Source of the DNA: an uncultured Desulfovibrio sp.
GTDB taxonomy: Bacteria; Desulfobacterota; Desulfovibrionia; Desulfovibrionales; Desulfovibrionaceae
Length of the DNA stretch: 64,000 nt
Reading direction: 5' to 3'
NCBI GenBank assembly: GCA_934546745.1
Contig: CAKTDV010000017.1
Coordinates: 1 to 64,000 of the forward strand
Program-made: the position numbers and the translations under genes
In this document: positions 1 through 10,194 of the stretch, one piece after another
Numbering within the stretch: the stretch's first letter is position 1
Layout: every line of letters begins with the position of its first letter
Notes under the pieces: generated by a model
What the model was told of the DNA's origin: nothing
The model's database searches: none
Seen by the model: the letters and a program-made list of their open reading frames with translations, nothing else

Positions 1-1011
1 GCGGCGCGGTGAGCGTGGACGCCTTTGGCCTGCAAAGCTTCGGCCTTGTGGACGGCGCGTCCATCGCCCTGCGGGACGGCGTGCGGGAAATCAATTTCTT
101 CGCCTCCGACGCTGTGGGCACGGCAACCACACGCATGAACCTCGACATCTTCGACGGCTTCGCCGGAAGGCTCAACTTCACCGGCTCCGACGGCGACGAC
201 TGTGTGACCGTCGACGCGCAAAGCCGCGTCACCGGCGGCGTTCTCGAGGGGGGCGGCGGCAACGATCATATCCGCATCCTTGGCGGGACGTTTGACAGGA
301 TTTCCGGCGGCGAGGGAAAGAACCAGATCTACCTCGATCCGTCCGCGGGGATCCGGCAGACGGGGGCCTCGGTGGCCGTCATGGAAGGTGGGCCGGAAGA
401 GGACACCCTCAACGCGCAGTTTTCCAGGGCGGAGGACACCATTCTTCTCAACGGCAAGGGCGGCCCGGACTCCATCTATCTCGGAGCCGCCAGCGAGACC
501 GTAGTGGTGGGGGACGGCGCGGATCTGACGCAATCCAACGGCTTCTATCGCAATACCAACAACAAAAGCGCCGCCGCCATCAGGGACTTCACGCCGTTTT
601 CCAACGGCACGGGCGGGCGACAAGCTGGCCTTTGCCACGCACGACGGCTTTTTGAGCGGTCTGAGGCCGGGGGCGGTGGCACAGCAGAACGGCAAAGGCA
701 CGCTCGTGGAGGACACGGTCAACCTGCACAGCATGGCGCACATTGATACCATCGATCTGGTCAGGAGCTGTTTCCACAGCAACCCCAGCTCGGGCTATGC
801 CTTCCTTGCCAGGGATGCGGAAGTCGTTCTCGTGACAAAATCCGATCACGACGCGAACGCGCTGCACCTCTGGTACATCAGGGGCGGCAAGGACGCGGGC
901 AGCGCCAACGACGACCTGGTGGTGCTGCTGGGGACTGTCCGCAGCGGAACGGGCGCGCTGGCTCCCGGCTACCTGACGGCGGACTGCATCACGACCCTTG
1001 ACAGCCTCTAG
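1..1011 (+). pseudogene. 3' end of RTX/adhesin-like secreted protein, frameshifted
   Basis: The reading frame is already open at the window edge, so this is the C-terminal part of a larger protein. The first 200 residues are rich in Gly/Asp patches such as GSDGDD and GGGGNDHI, which resemble calcium-binding RTX-type repeats. After about position 614 the sense continues only one frame over: an extra G in the GGG run at 615-617 separates IRDFTPFSNGTG from GDKLAFATHDGF. Restoring one frame gives a continuous protein ending at the TAG at 1009-1011. An IRDF/GDKLAF ending is typical of the C-terminal region of type I secreted adhesins. Whether this is a true pseudogene or a sequencing error cannot be decided here. 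No ATG start is visible because the 5' end lies outside the window. Confidence 0.6.
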
Positions 1012-1049
1012 GGAAGACGCCTCTGGCGCGCCACACCCCAACAGACATC

Positions 1050-1077
1050 AAGGCCCCCTGCCAACGCGGGGGGCCTT
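1050..1077 (+). terminator. terminator-like hairpin after the adhesin fragment
   Basis: AAGGCCCCC at 1050-1058 pairs with GGGGGCCTT at 1069-1077 around a 10-nt loop, 38 bases after the stop codon. The U-tract is weak (CTTCTGTAT), so this is a probable but not classical terminator. Confidence 0.5.
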
Positions 1078-1204
1078 CTGTATATCCTCCCCAGGGAGAC
1101 ACACCACGGGACGAAAGGAACGACGAAGGGACACCTTCCCTGATCCAGCCCCGCCTGATACCGGTAAAGACGTACACGCCAAAGCCAGAGCCACAGCCAG
1201 CAAC

Positions 1205-1242
1205 AAAAAAGGGGCCCCTTTCCGGGGCCCCTCTCTTTTTTT
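1205..1242. terminator. bidirectional terminator
   Basis: GGGGCCCC, a 5-nt spacer and GGGGCCCC form a hairpin flanked by an A-run on the left (1205-1210) and a T-run on the right. It would terminate the leftward alcohol dehydrogenase gene and block rightward read-through from the adhesin fragment. Confidence 0.7.
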
Positions 1243-1267
1243 CAGTACGGCGCGGCGATGTCTCTTC

Positions 1268-2467
1268 CTACAGCGCGGCCTTGTAGATGGCGGCCACGGC
1301 GGCGTCGGACATGATGCGCGGGTTGGTGAGGCCGCAGGCGTCCTTCTGGGCGTTGGCGGTCATGACGGGGATGTCCTCCTCGCGCACTTCCTTGCCATAG
1401 CGCTTGCCAAGGGCGATGAGGCCTTCGGGGATGCCCACGTCCCTGGAGATGATGTTGATGGCCTTGATGGCGGCCTGCGAGGCGTCCGTGGCGGAAAGGC
1501 CGTCGGTGCGTTCGCCCAGCAGCTTGGCGATACGGCCAAAGCGGCGGCGGCTGGAAATAAGGTTGTACTGGCACACGTGCGGCAGCAGAATGGCGTTGCA
1601 TTCGCCGTGGGGCAGATCATAGAAGCCGCCCAGCTGATGCGCCATGGCGTGCACGTGGCCCAGGCTGGCGTTGTTGAACGCCATACCGGCCAGATACTGG
1701 GCGTAGCACATGCCTTCGCGGGCTTCCTTGTCCTGACCGTTGGCAACGGCGCGGCGCAGGTAGCGGTTGATGAATTCCATGGCCTTTTCCGCGCAGGCGT
1801 CGGTCATGGGCGTGGCGGCGGTGGAGACATAGGCTTCCACGGCGTGGGTCAGGGCGTCCATGCCGGTGGCGGCGGTCAGGGCCGGGGGCATGCCCATCAT
1901 GAGCACCGGGTCGTCAATGGCCACGCTGGGCGTGCAGCGCCAGTCCACAATGGCCATCTTCACCTTGCGGCTGGTGTCGGTGATGATGCAGAAACGGGTC
2001 ATTTCAGAGGCGGTGCCCGCAGTGGTGTTCACGGCCACATAGGGGGGGAAGGGCTTGGAGGACTTGTCCACGCCTTCGTAGTCGTGAATCTTGCCGCCGT
2101 TGCTCACCACAAAGCCGACGCCCTTGCCACAGTCGTGGGAGCTGCCGCCGCCCAGGGTGATGAGGCTGTCGCAGCCGCCCTTGGTGTAGGCGTCGGTGGC
2201 GGCGGCCACATTCTTGTCCGTGGGGTTGGGGACGGTTTCGTCAAACACTTCATACGAGAGTTTGGCGGCGTCCAGAATATCGGTGATCTGCTTCAGGATG
2301 CCGACGGCCACGATGCCCTTGTCCGTCACGATGAGGGGTTTCTTCGCGCCAAGGCTCGCAAGGCGATCGGGAATCTGGGAAGAACAGTTCGCGCCCACCA
2401 GCGTCACAGTGGGAATGAAGAACGAGGTGATCTGACCCATGTGCATGTTCTTGACATCCGTGCTCAT
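1268..2467 (-). CDS. iron-containing alcohol dehydrogenase
   Basis: A 399-residue group III (Fe-dependent) alcohol dehydrogenase, close to the usual 380-400 residues. It would interconvert primary alcohols and aldehydes with NAD(H). The nucleotide-binding GGGS lies at residues 107-109 region (GGGSSHDCGKG). The metal ligands fit the family pattern: Asp204 and His208 in GMDALTH, His273 in HVHAMAH, and His287 in DLPHG, with the same spacing as E. coli FucO. The start was set at the ATG at 2467 because AAGGAG lies seven bases upstream; an upstream in-frame ATG at 2506 has no such site. The gene stands alone with its own terminator. In sulfate reducers this class links ethanol oxidation to sulfate reduction; substrate specificity here is inferred. 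Confidence 0.92.
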   Translation of the reverse strand: MSTDVKNMHMGQITSFFIPTVTLVGANCSSQIPDRLASLGAKKPLIVTDKGIVAVGILKQITDILDAAKLSYEVFDETVPNPTDKNVAAATDAYTKGGCDSLITLGGGSSHDCGKGVGFVVSNGGKIHDYEGVDKSSKPFPPYVAVNTTAGTASEMTRFCIITDTSRKVKMAIVDWRCTPSVAIDDPVLMMGMPPALTAATGMDALTHAVEAYVSTAATPMTDACAEKAMEFINRYLRRAVANGQDKEAREGMCYAQYLAGMAFNNASLGHVHAMAHQLGGFYDLPHGECNAILLPHVCQYNLISSRRRFGRIAKLLGERTDGLSATDASQAAIKAINIISRDVGIPEGLIALGKRYGKEVREEDIPVMTANAQKDACGLTNPRIMSDAAVAAIYKAAL

Positions 2468-2972
2468 TTCATCGGCTCCTTGTTGTGGAAGAATGCGCTC
2501 TTGCATCTCCGTTACAATGTGGATGTAGTAATGAGACTGTACGGCATCCAGATTTTTATGGCAACAATTTTTTACGATGATAGAGTTGTGATATTTTGCC
2601 TTTGGAAAAATCCTGTTACCCTGCGGGCTTAGCCGGATTCCTGATCAGACGATCAGACACGCGGCAACGCGTCTTTCGCAGCCCTTCCGCAGTTCACCGT
2701 GCGCACAACCAATATTATTTTCCTTGAAAATCACACAAATAGAAAAAATCGCGCCTCAAAGAGAGTTTTTCCCCGCTTCCGCGGAGCGGCGTTGGAGAGG
2801 CATACCACCCCGGCTTTGACCGTTCGCAAGGCGGCGCTCTCGCTTTTTTCGCAGGCACAGGCGCTTTTTGCTTTTCACGCAAGACGTTTTCGGATATGCT
2901 TTCCGGCCCCGGGGGCGATATGTCCTCCGTCCGGGCCGCGCCACGGAAGCCTTGTGAAAAAGAAGGCAAAAT
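2468..2972. other. intergenic region upstream of the alcohol dehydrogenase
   Basis: About 500 bases without a convincing gene. The part at 2510-2640 is AT-richer than its surroundings and probably carries the leftward dehydrogenase promoter, but no clear -35/-10 pair or sigma-54 site could be picked. The rest, up to the hairpin at 2981, shows nothing recognisable. Confidence 0.4.
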
Positions 2973-3006
2973 TAAAAAAATAACCCGCTGTAAAAACAGC
3001 GGGTTA
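2973..3006 (-). terminator. Rho-independent terminator
   Basis: TAACCCGCTG (2981-2990) and CAGCGGGTTA (2997-3006) form a perfect 10-bp stem with loop TAAAAA. On the minus strand it is followed by a run of seven T, so it terminates the leftward 1003-residue membrane protein gene. Confidence 0.88.
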
Positions 3007-3038
3007 CAAAAAACTTCCCATGTCCGTTCCAGGACGCT

Positions 3039-6000
3039 CTAGACGGCGGCCACCTCCCGGAGGCGGGCGGCGCGGCAGAGGCGCAGCACGGCGCGCAGGT
3101 ATTCCTTGCGCCTGTCAAGATAGAAGGCCAGCGGGCGGGAGAAATGGCGCCCGAGCAGGCCGTCCACAAGCATCTGGCTGACCTCGCGCTCGCGGAGCAG
3201 TACGAGCTGCGTCCGGGCGAAGACGGCGCGTTCCACGTCGGACATGGTGCGGACCCAGGCGCGGAGGACCTCCTGCGCGCGCGGCTGGTAGAACCAGAAA
3301 TACATCATGTCGAGCGCCCCGATCACCAGGGATCGCTCAAGGGTATGGGCCTCCACGCCGCCGCGCCCCTTCAGGCCGCCGGTGCGGGCTAGTTGCAGCA
3401 GGGCGTCCTCACGGGGAAAGAGCATTTCCAGACGGGTGGCGCAGGCAAAGAGGTTCTTGATCTTGCTGTCGTAGTCCCAGCGGCGCATACGCATGTTGAC
3501 CTGGCTGTCGGCATAGCCCTCAATGATGGCGGCCACGGTATCAGAGGCCATCTTGGAGATGACGGCGGCGCTGGGCACCAGATAGAGGAAGGGATCCGCA
3601 ATGCCGATAAGGGGCAGCAGGAGGAAGAGCAGCCAGTTGTAGAGCAACGACACCGGGTAGGCCAGCAGGCTGCGGAACAGGTTGCCGATGGCGGCCTGGC
3701 GGGGAAAGCCCCGGTAGATGTTGTGCGCGAAGATATAGAAGCCGTTGACGATGTTGATGACGGCAAAGACGATGCCCGGCTGTTGCTCCACACTGATGCC
3801 AAAGCCATCCTGCAGCAGCCAGACGCGCACCATCACCTCAAGCAGCAGCACGGAGATACCGGTATAGAGCAGGGAATCGCAGATACGGTTGACGCTGACA
3901 TGCTCCTTCCAGTGGGTCAGCGTGCCGCGCGTCGCGCCGCGCGCGGCCATGACCATCTGCACCACGTTGCGCACACCGGTGATGCCGAACCAGATGAAGG
4001 TGCCGAACCAGGCCAGCACCCACCAGTCCTGCGTATAGATAAAGGAGCCGAAGGCCGGCACAAAACCGGCAAGGACCTTCAGCCAGTTACTGGCGGCGCT
4101 GTTGAGGTAGCGCATGCCGCGGCGGCCGCCGGAACCGCCGGCCGGATGGGCGCTCTCGTCGGCCACGTAAAGCCCGCCAAGGTTGGTGACGTTGCTCTCC
4201 TCGCTGTCGCAGACTTGCGAATGTTCGGAACTGGCCGTCCAGTGGCGCTGTTTTTCCATGCCCAGGCGGCCGCAGCCGGGCAGACGGCGAAAGGGGCGCA
4301 GAAAGCGCTGCAACGCGCCGGGGTACTCCGGTTCGGAATAGGTGACATGTTCCGTCACGGCCATGCGGAGCGGGATGCGCACGTTCTGCGAGTTCTGGCG
4401 CAGGGCAGTCACGGCGCGCCGGGGCAGCGTCTCCGTCACCACAAGGCCCATGCCGTAGCTGCGCATGGGGCTTGAGGAGTTGGCCCCCGCGCGCGTGCCG
4501 AGGGGGTTGTGGCTGTAGACCTCCCAGAGGCGGGGCATGTGCCGCAGCATGTCCTGGAATTTCGCCAGCCGGGCGGCGTCGCCGCTCTGCTCCACGCGGC
4601 GGATCATCTGATGGAGCTTCTGCTTGATGCTGGGACCGAGACCGCAGTTGAGCGCCTTCTGCAACTCGCTGATTTCGCGCAGGTGTTTCAGGCGGCCTTC
4701 CTTCCAGCCCTTGAGGTTGAATATCTCAAGATGGGAAATCATGCCTTCGCAGTCCCAGAGAATCTCCGTCACGTCCTCCACGGTAAGACCGCTGATGCAC
4801 AGCGTCATGCGGTAGCCCGTGGGAATGCGATCCAGCTCGCGCATGAGATCGCCGGGACTCTTGCGCAGCAGCCGGGGCATATCCCCAGGATTGGCCGAGG
4901 GATGCTCAAGATCGGGCAGTTCGGGATGTTCCTTGCGCGAAAGCCAGTGTTCCAGAATATCATTGGCGCCGAACGAGGCAAGGGCGTCCAGTTCCGCCGT
5001 GGCTTCCGCGCACCCGGCCTCGGCCCGCGGGCGGATGGCCGCCATGCGCTCAAGCAGGGCGGGCCTCACATGCAGCTGCAGGTACTCGGCCAGGCGGCGC
5101 AGGGAGGTATGCCCCCGCCCCATGTGGTCAAGAAAGGCCTCGAGACTGGCGGGCGGCACGTTGACGCCCCAGCGTTCGGCCAGGGCCGGACGCTGGGTCT
5201 CGTTCCAGACTTCCAGCGTCAGCAGCGCCCTGTCCCGCCTCCAGTGCAGCACCTCCCTGCCCAGTTCGCTCAGGCCGGCCATCTGCGGGCTCTGCAGAAA
5301 CTCGATGAAGTCGCGGCCGGAGCTGAAGCCGCGCGGTACCCAGAGCATGTCCACAAAGCGCCCGTAGAACGGCGCCTGGAATTCCAGCCCCACGCGCACG
5401 GTGATGCCCACGATGTCCGCCGCCTGCACGATTTCGTCGGCGGCCTCCATTTCCACGCAGTTGTCATAGAGCACGGTAATGGTGCGAAGGCCCTTGATCC
5501 AGGCGTCCATGATGAGGTGCGTCGGCGTCTTGCGGCCCTGCGTGTTCATGTCATAGACATGATCGTCAAAGGCCAGCTGATTCCATTCCTCCGGCATTTC
5601 CGGCAGATGGTAGGTGGCCAGCAGGCGGCGCACCACCCTTGGCGTGCCGAGGGCGGCGGCCCGAAAGTCGTGCGCCAGCCGCAGCTGCGCCTCCACGTTG
5701 CCGTGGGCGCGCACCATGCTTTTCATAATCTGCATGAGCACGCGGGCGGTATTGCGGCGCAGGGTGGAATGGGCACTGCTGAGCACCTCGTCGTAGAGGG
5801 CCTGCAGGGCCAGCAGCCGTTCCCGCGCGCGGGATCCGCCGCTTTCCAGATTGCGCAGCAGGTTGATGACGGCATAGGCCATGCGCGACACCGGCGACGT
5901 GACCAGCTCCTTGACGCCGTGCGGATGGAGGTTGGGATTGAACAGACTGTCGTCGGATCGCAGGCGCGGCGCTTCCAGAATATGGTTCACCAGCGTCAGA

Positions 6001-6050
6001 ATATCCCTGTCCTGCTTGTCAAAAAAAAGGCCCGTTCCGCGTCCGCGCAT
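3039..6050 (-). CDS. large conserved membrane protein with degenerate PHP-like region
   Basis: A 1003-residue protein of unknown function. The ATG at 6050 was chosen because GGAGGGAGAAG precedes it; a TTG 24 bases upstream has none. The N-terminal two thirds look soluble. Around residues 170-245 the sequence (DDHVYDMNTQGRKTP, then GLRTITVLYDN, then AADIVGITVRVGLEF) follows the layout of a PHP phosphoesterase domain, but most metal-binding histidines are absent, so any catalytic role is doubtful. From about residue 665 there are several hydrophobic segments (for example WVLAWFGTFIWFGITG and LLYNWLLFLLLPLIGI), followed by a basic, probably cytoplasmic tail. It starts 30 bases after the SapC-family gene, so the two probably form one operon. 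I do not recognise a named family for the full length. Confidence 0.8.
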   Translation of the reverse strand: MRGRGTGLFFDKQDRDILTLVNHILEAPRLRSDDSLFNPNLHPHGVKELVTSPVSRMAYAVINLLRNLESGGSRARERLLALQALYDEVLSSAHSTLRRNTARVLMQIMKSMVRAHGNVEAQLRLAHDFRAAALGTPRVVRRLLATYHLPEMPEEWNQLAFDDHVYDMNTQGRKTPTHLIMDAWIKGLRTITVLYDNCVEMEAADEIVQAADIVGITVRVGLEFQAPFYGRFVDMLWVPRGFSSGRDFIEFLQSPQMAGLSELGREVLHWRRDRALLTLEVWNETQRPALAERWGVNVPPASLEAFLDHMGRGHTSLRRLAEYLQLHVRPALLERMAAIRPRAEAGCAEATAELDALASFGANDILEHWLSRKEHPELPDLEHPSANPGDMPRLLRKSPGDLMRELDRIPTGYRMTLCISGLTVEDVTEILWDCEGMISHLEIFNLKGWKEGRLKHLREISELQKALNCGLGPSIKQKLHQMIRRVEQSGDAARLAKFQDMLRHMPRLWEVYSHNPLGTRAGANSSSPMRSYGMGLVVTETLPRRAVTALRQNSQNVRIPLRMAVTEHVTYSEPEYPGALQRFLRPFRRLPGCGRLGMEKQRHWTASSEHSQVCDSEESNVTNLGGLYVADESAHPAGGSGGRRGMRYLNSAASNWLKVLAGFVPAFGSFIYTQDWWVLAWFGTFIWFGITGVRNVVQMVMAARGATRGTLTHWKEHVSVNRICDSLLYTGISVLLLEVMVRVWLLQDGFGISVEQQPGIVFAVINIVNGFYIFAHNIYRGFPRQAAIGNLFRSLLAYPVSLLYNWLLFLLLPLIGIADPFLYLVPSAAVISKMASDTVAAIIEGYADSQVNMRMRRWDYDSKIKNLFACATRLEMLFPREDALLQLARTGGLKGRGGVEAHTLERSLVIGALDMMYFWFYQPRAQEVLRAWVRTMSDVERAVFARTQLVLLREREVSQMLVDGLLGRHFSRPLAFYLDRRKEYLRAVLRLCRAARLREVAAV

Positions 6051-6080
6051 GGTCTCTTCTCCCTCCGGGGGCAACGGGCG

Positions 6081-6842
6081 CTACTGTACCGGGGCCTTGG
6101 CATCGGCCGGGCAGGAGGGATGTTCCATGAGGGTACGCAGGTGGCGCAGGGAATCCCAGTGCGCATAGAGCAGTTCCATAACGCCGTTGCGTACCCATGC
6201 GGCAAGGGTTTCGTCCTTGTAGGCCATCAGCTTTTCCCGGTTGGCCACACGCAGGCCGGAAACGGCGTGTTCCCTGCCGCCAAAGGAGAGCACGATATGG
6301 CGCTCTTCCAGCACGGGCGAGAGGGCCAGTTCGGCCAGCCGTTCCCGCATGGCCTGATAGTTGCCGAACTGCCTGCCCAGCGCGGCGATCACCCGTTGCA
6401 GAACCTCGGAGGGGTCGCCCTCCGGCGTGTACAGGGGTTTGCCGCCGCGCCCCCGGAAGTGGGGAGCGTCCTCATCGATGGCGATGGCCATCTCCATGGC
6501 CGTTGCCGCGTCCCGGCCGCCGTCCCCGGCCTCCTCCCCTTCGCCGGAACGGCGCACCTCGGCCAGCGAAAACGGATAGTTCTCCAGCAGCAGGGGCAGA
6601 TAGGGGGCCGTCCAGCGGCCCTTGGAGCCCACGAAGACATTGACATCCCCAAGCCCCAGCAGGGCAAAGGGCTGCGCCGATCCGGGCCGCGCGAACACTA
6701 TGGGGAAACACCGGGACGCCTCGGCCACCTCGCCGGGCAGCAGGGGCACGAGACGCTGGTTGCGGGCAAAGGAAAAATCCGTCAGGCTGCGGTAATTGAG
6801 CCCGGCGTGTTTCGTTTTCTCCAGAAGAACGATATGCGACAT
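6081..6842 (-). CDS. SapC family protein
   Basis: A 253-residue protein that resembles the SapC (S-layer related) family: an N-terminal LLEKTKHAGLNYRSL, then PLLPGEVAEASRCFPIVFA followed by LLGLGDVNVFVGSKGRW, which is the typical ordered core of these proteins. No signal peptide or membrane segment is visible, so it is probably cytoplasmic. Its biochemical role is not established; the name comes from Campylobacter S-layer loci. It is the first gene of a two-gene leftward unit with the large membrane protein downstream. The acidic insert near residues 100-120 (GEGEEAGDGGRD) is low-complexity. Confidence 0.75.
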   Translation of the reverse strand: MSHIVLLEKTKHAGLNYRSLTDFSFARNQRLVPLLPGEVAEASRCFPIVFARPGSAQPFALLGLGDVNVFVGSKGRWTAPYLPLLLENYPFSLAEVRRSGEGEEAGDGGRDAATAMEMAIAIDEDAPHFRGRGGKPLYTPEGDPSEVLQRVIAALGRQFGNYQAMRERLAELALSPVLEERHIVLSFGGREHAVSGLRVANREKLMAYKDETLAAWVRNGVMELLYAHWDSLRHLRTLMEHPSCPADAKAPVQ

Positions 6843-7012
6843 AAGACGAGACTCCCAAAAAAGTGTGTTCCGGCAATAGTACGCACACCCCCGCCAGATC
6901 GCAAGGGTCGGGCGCGGCCTTTCGCGCCGTGCCCGAAGACAGTGACGCCCGATGTTTTCGCATTGCTTTTGCGGGAGGCGGAGGGTACAGAACGAAGGAT
7001 GGAGAGAGACGC

Positions 7013-8860
7013 ATGAACGCCCGCGCCATGGCGCTTGTGGAGGCCGCGAACACGGAGGGAGAACGCCGCGATCTGCGGCAACGGAGCCTTGCGCTGGCCG
7101 ATGCGCTGGCGCGTGACGAGGGCCCGGAGGCCGCGCTGGACTTTCTGCGCGCGCTCTTTGCGTGCGGCATATTTGACAGGCCGCCCCTTTCCGGCGAAGC
7201 GTATACGTCGTGGCGGCGTCTGGCCGATGCCGTGCCGCCCCCCCCGATCCCGGAGAGCGGACCGCGCATTTCCGTGATCATGCCCGTGTACAATCCCCGC
7301 CCGGAACACCTGCGCGCCGCGCTGGACTCCGTCCTTGCCCAGACGTGGACAGACTGGGAACTCCGCGTAGCCGACGACGCCTCCACACGGGAGGACACGC
7401 GCCCCCTGCTTGCGTCCTATGCCCGGCGCGACGCCCGCGTGCGCCCCATCTTCCGGCCGGAAAACGGCCATATCTGCGCCGCCTCCAACAGCGCCCTCGC
7501 GCTGGCGACGGGAAGCTGGTGCGCCCTGCTCGATCAGGACGATCTGCTGTCGCCGGACGCGCTGGCCGCCGTGGCCGCCGCCGCCAACGCCCATCCTGAG
7601 GCGCGCGTCATCTTTTCCGATGAGGATCAGGTTGTGGAAACGGACGGGAAGCGCGAGTACGTCCATCCGCTCTTCAAGCCCGGCTTCGATCCCGACCTGC
7701 TGCTGTCCTGCAACTGCGTCAACCATCTGGGGGTCTACCGCACGGACACCCTGCGCGCCCTGAACGGCTTCCAGCCCGGGCGGGAGGGTTCGCAGGATTA
7801 TGATCTCGTCCTGCGGGTGCTGGCCCGTCACGGCGCGGGGGCCTTTGTCCACATTCCCCGCGTTCTCTACCACTGGAGGCGTCACGAGGGCAGTACGTCT
7901 GCCGGGTGGGCCGCCAAGCCCTATGTGCGCGACAGCGCCCGGCGCGCCCGCGCGGCCTTTGCCGCCGTCACGGGCCTGCGCGCGGCCTTTCCCGTGCCGG
8001 AAAACTCCACCCACGCCCACACGCGCTTTTTTCCGCCCCGGCGGCCTCCGCTGGTCACCGTCGCGCTGCTGGCCGGAAACGGCGCGCCCGACGCCGCGCT
8101 CTGTGAACGCTGGCCCCAGTGGCTGGAGCGCTGCGGCCTGGCCCATGACGTTCTCCTCGCCTGCCCCGCCGCCCATCAGACGGCCTTTTCCCCGCTGGCC
8201 GAACGCCTGAACGCCCGGCTGGCGGCCGCCCCTTCTGGCGATCCCTTTACACTGGCCAACGCGGCCCTGCGGGCGGCGGTGGGGGGCGTTCTGTACTTTC
8301 AGTTCCTCGACGGCGCGCCCCTGACGCCGGACTGGACGGCGATGGCCTGCGGCGCGCTGCTGCGGCTTGGCGTGGCCGCCGTGGGGGGCCGTTCGCTGTC
8401 GCCGCGCGGCTTTTTCCACCATGCGGGCTATGCCGTGGGCTACCGGCACGCGCCCAGCGGCCCCGGCGGCCCCGGTGGCACTGACGGCCCCCTGCTCTGC
8501 CCCGCCTATGCGGGCTTGCACCGGCAGTCCGGCGGCTATTTCAACTGGATCAACCTCCCCCATGCCGCGCCCGCCGCGCGCCTTGACGGCCTCTGCTGCC
8601 GCCGCGATCTTCTGGAAAATCTCGACGGCTTTGATACCCGCGCCGGACTCTGGGCCGACGCCGATCTCTGTTTCCGGGCGTGGACGGGTCAGGGGCTGCG
8701 CTCCGTGATCCTGCCGCTGGACACGCTTTCAGCCCGGCCCGCGCCGCCCACAGGCGCGCCGCTCCTGCTCCGGCGCTGGGGGGATCTGCTCGCCGCGCCG
8801 CCCTTCCAGCCGCCCGCCCTGTCATGGACGCCCGGCGGCTGGCGTCTGCGGACAATCTGA
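7013..8860 (+). CDS. family 2 glycosyltransferase
   Basis: A 615-residue protein with a GT-A glycosyltransferase domain at about residues 85-310. It starts with ISVIMPVYNPRPEHL, continues with SVLAQTWTDWELRVADDAS, and carries the nucleotide/metal-binding acidic motifs ALLDQDD and FSDEDQ. A second, weaker segment near the C-terminus (FQFLDGAPLTPDW, then GFDTRAGLWADADLCFRAW) looks like the acceptor half of a duplicated GT2 domain. The enzyme should transfer a nucleotide-activated sugar onto a surface polysaccharide or lipid-linked acceptor. The ATG at 7013 follows GGATGGAGAG; earlier in-frame ATGs lack a binding site. The next gene makes a nucleotide sugar, which supports a role in surface glycan synthesis. 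Confidence 0.88.
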   Translation: MNARAMALVEAANTEGERRDLRQRSLALADALARDEGPEAALDFLRALFACGIFDRPPLSGEAYTSWRRLADAVPPPPIPESGPRISVIMPVYNPRPEHLRAALDSVLAQTWTDWELRVADDASTREDTRPLLASYARRDARVRPIFRPENGHICAASNSALALATGSWCALLDQDDLLSPDALAAVAAAANAHPEARVIFSDEDQVVETDGKREYVHPLFKPGFDPDLLLSCNCVNHLGVYRTDTLRALNGFQPGREGSQDYDLVLRVLARHGAGAFVHIPRVLYHWRRHEGSTSAGWAAKPYVRDSARRARAAFAAVTGLRAAFPVPENSTHAHTRFFPPRRPPLVTVALLAGNGAPDAALCERWPQWLERCGLAHDVLLACPAAHQTAFSPLAERLNARLAAAPSGDPFTLANAALRAAVGGVLYFQFLDGAPLTPDWTAMACGALLRLGVAAVGGRSLSPRGFFHHAGYAVGYRHAPSGPGGPGGTDGPLLCPAYAGLHRQSGGYFNWINLPHAAPAARLDGLCCRRDLLENLDGFDTRAGLWADADLCFRAWTGQGLRSVILPLDTLSARPAPPTGAPLLLRRWGDLLAAPPFQPPALSWTPGGWRLRTI

Positions 8861-9071
8861 GAGGACAAAAAGGCCCCCGGACGGATGAAGGGATCGGCCG
8901 GCCCGCCCGCGCCACGGCGGCAGGCGTCCTCACCGGGCGGGGAGACGGGCGGGAGCCTGCGTTGCAAGGACATTGCGCCCGTGGTAAAAATGCTGCACGG
9001 CCCCTCCGAACGCCTTCCGGGGCAGCATACCACACAACGCCGCCCCGGCGCGGCGGCAAAGAGAGAACGCC

Positions 9072-10046
<975 letters not shown>

Positions 10047-10055
10047 AAAAACGCG

Positions 10056-10099
10056 CAAAAAAGCGGGGGAAGGGCCTTGCCTAGGCATACCCTTCCCCC
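10056..10099 (-). terminator. Rho-independent terminator of acs
   Basis: GGGGGAAGGG (10065-10074) pairs with CCCTTCCCCC (10090-10099); the loop contains the inner palindrome TGCCTAGGCA. On the minus strand T-rich sequence follows, so it ends the leftward acetyl-CoA synthetase gene and also separates it from the convergent sugar gene. Confidence 0.75.
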
Positions 10100-10194
10100 G
10101 TCGGCCGTCGCGGCGGCATCGCCGCCACAGGGCGCGGGCGCGTACCGCATCGGGAGGAACATCCGGCACGCGCCCGGCAACAGGAAAAAACGCC

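Noticed and set aside
2586..2604. Rex-like half site (TTGTGATATTTT) upstream of the alcohol dehydrogenase
   Set aside because: Only one half matches; the inverted TTCACAA half is missing.
998..2632. 544-residue plus-strand open frame opposite the alcohol dehydrogenase
   Set aside because: Antisense shadow of the dehydrogenase gene; His/Gly/Ala-rich with no recognisable motif.
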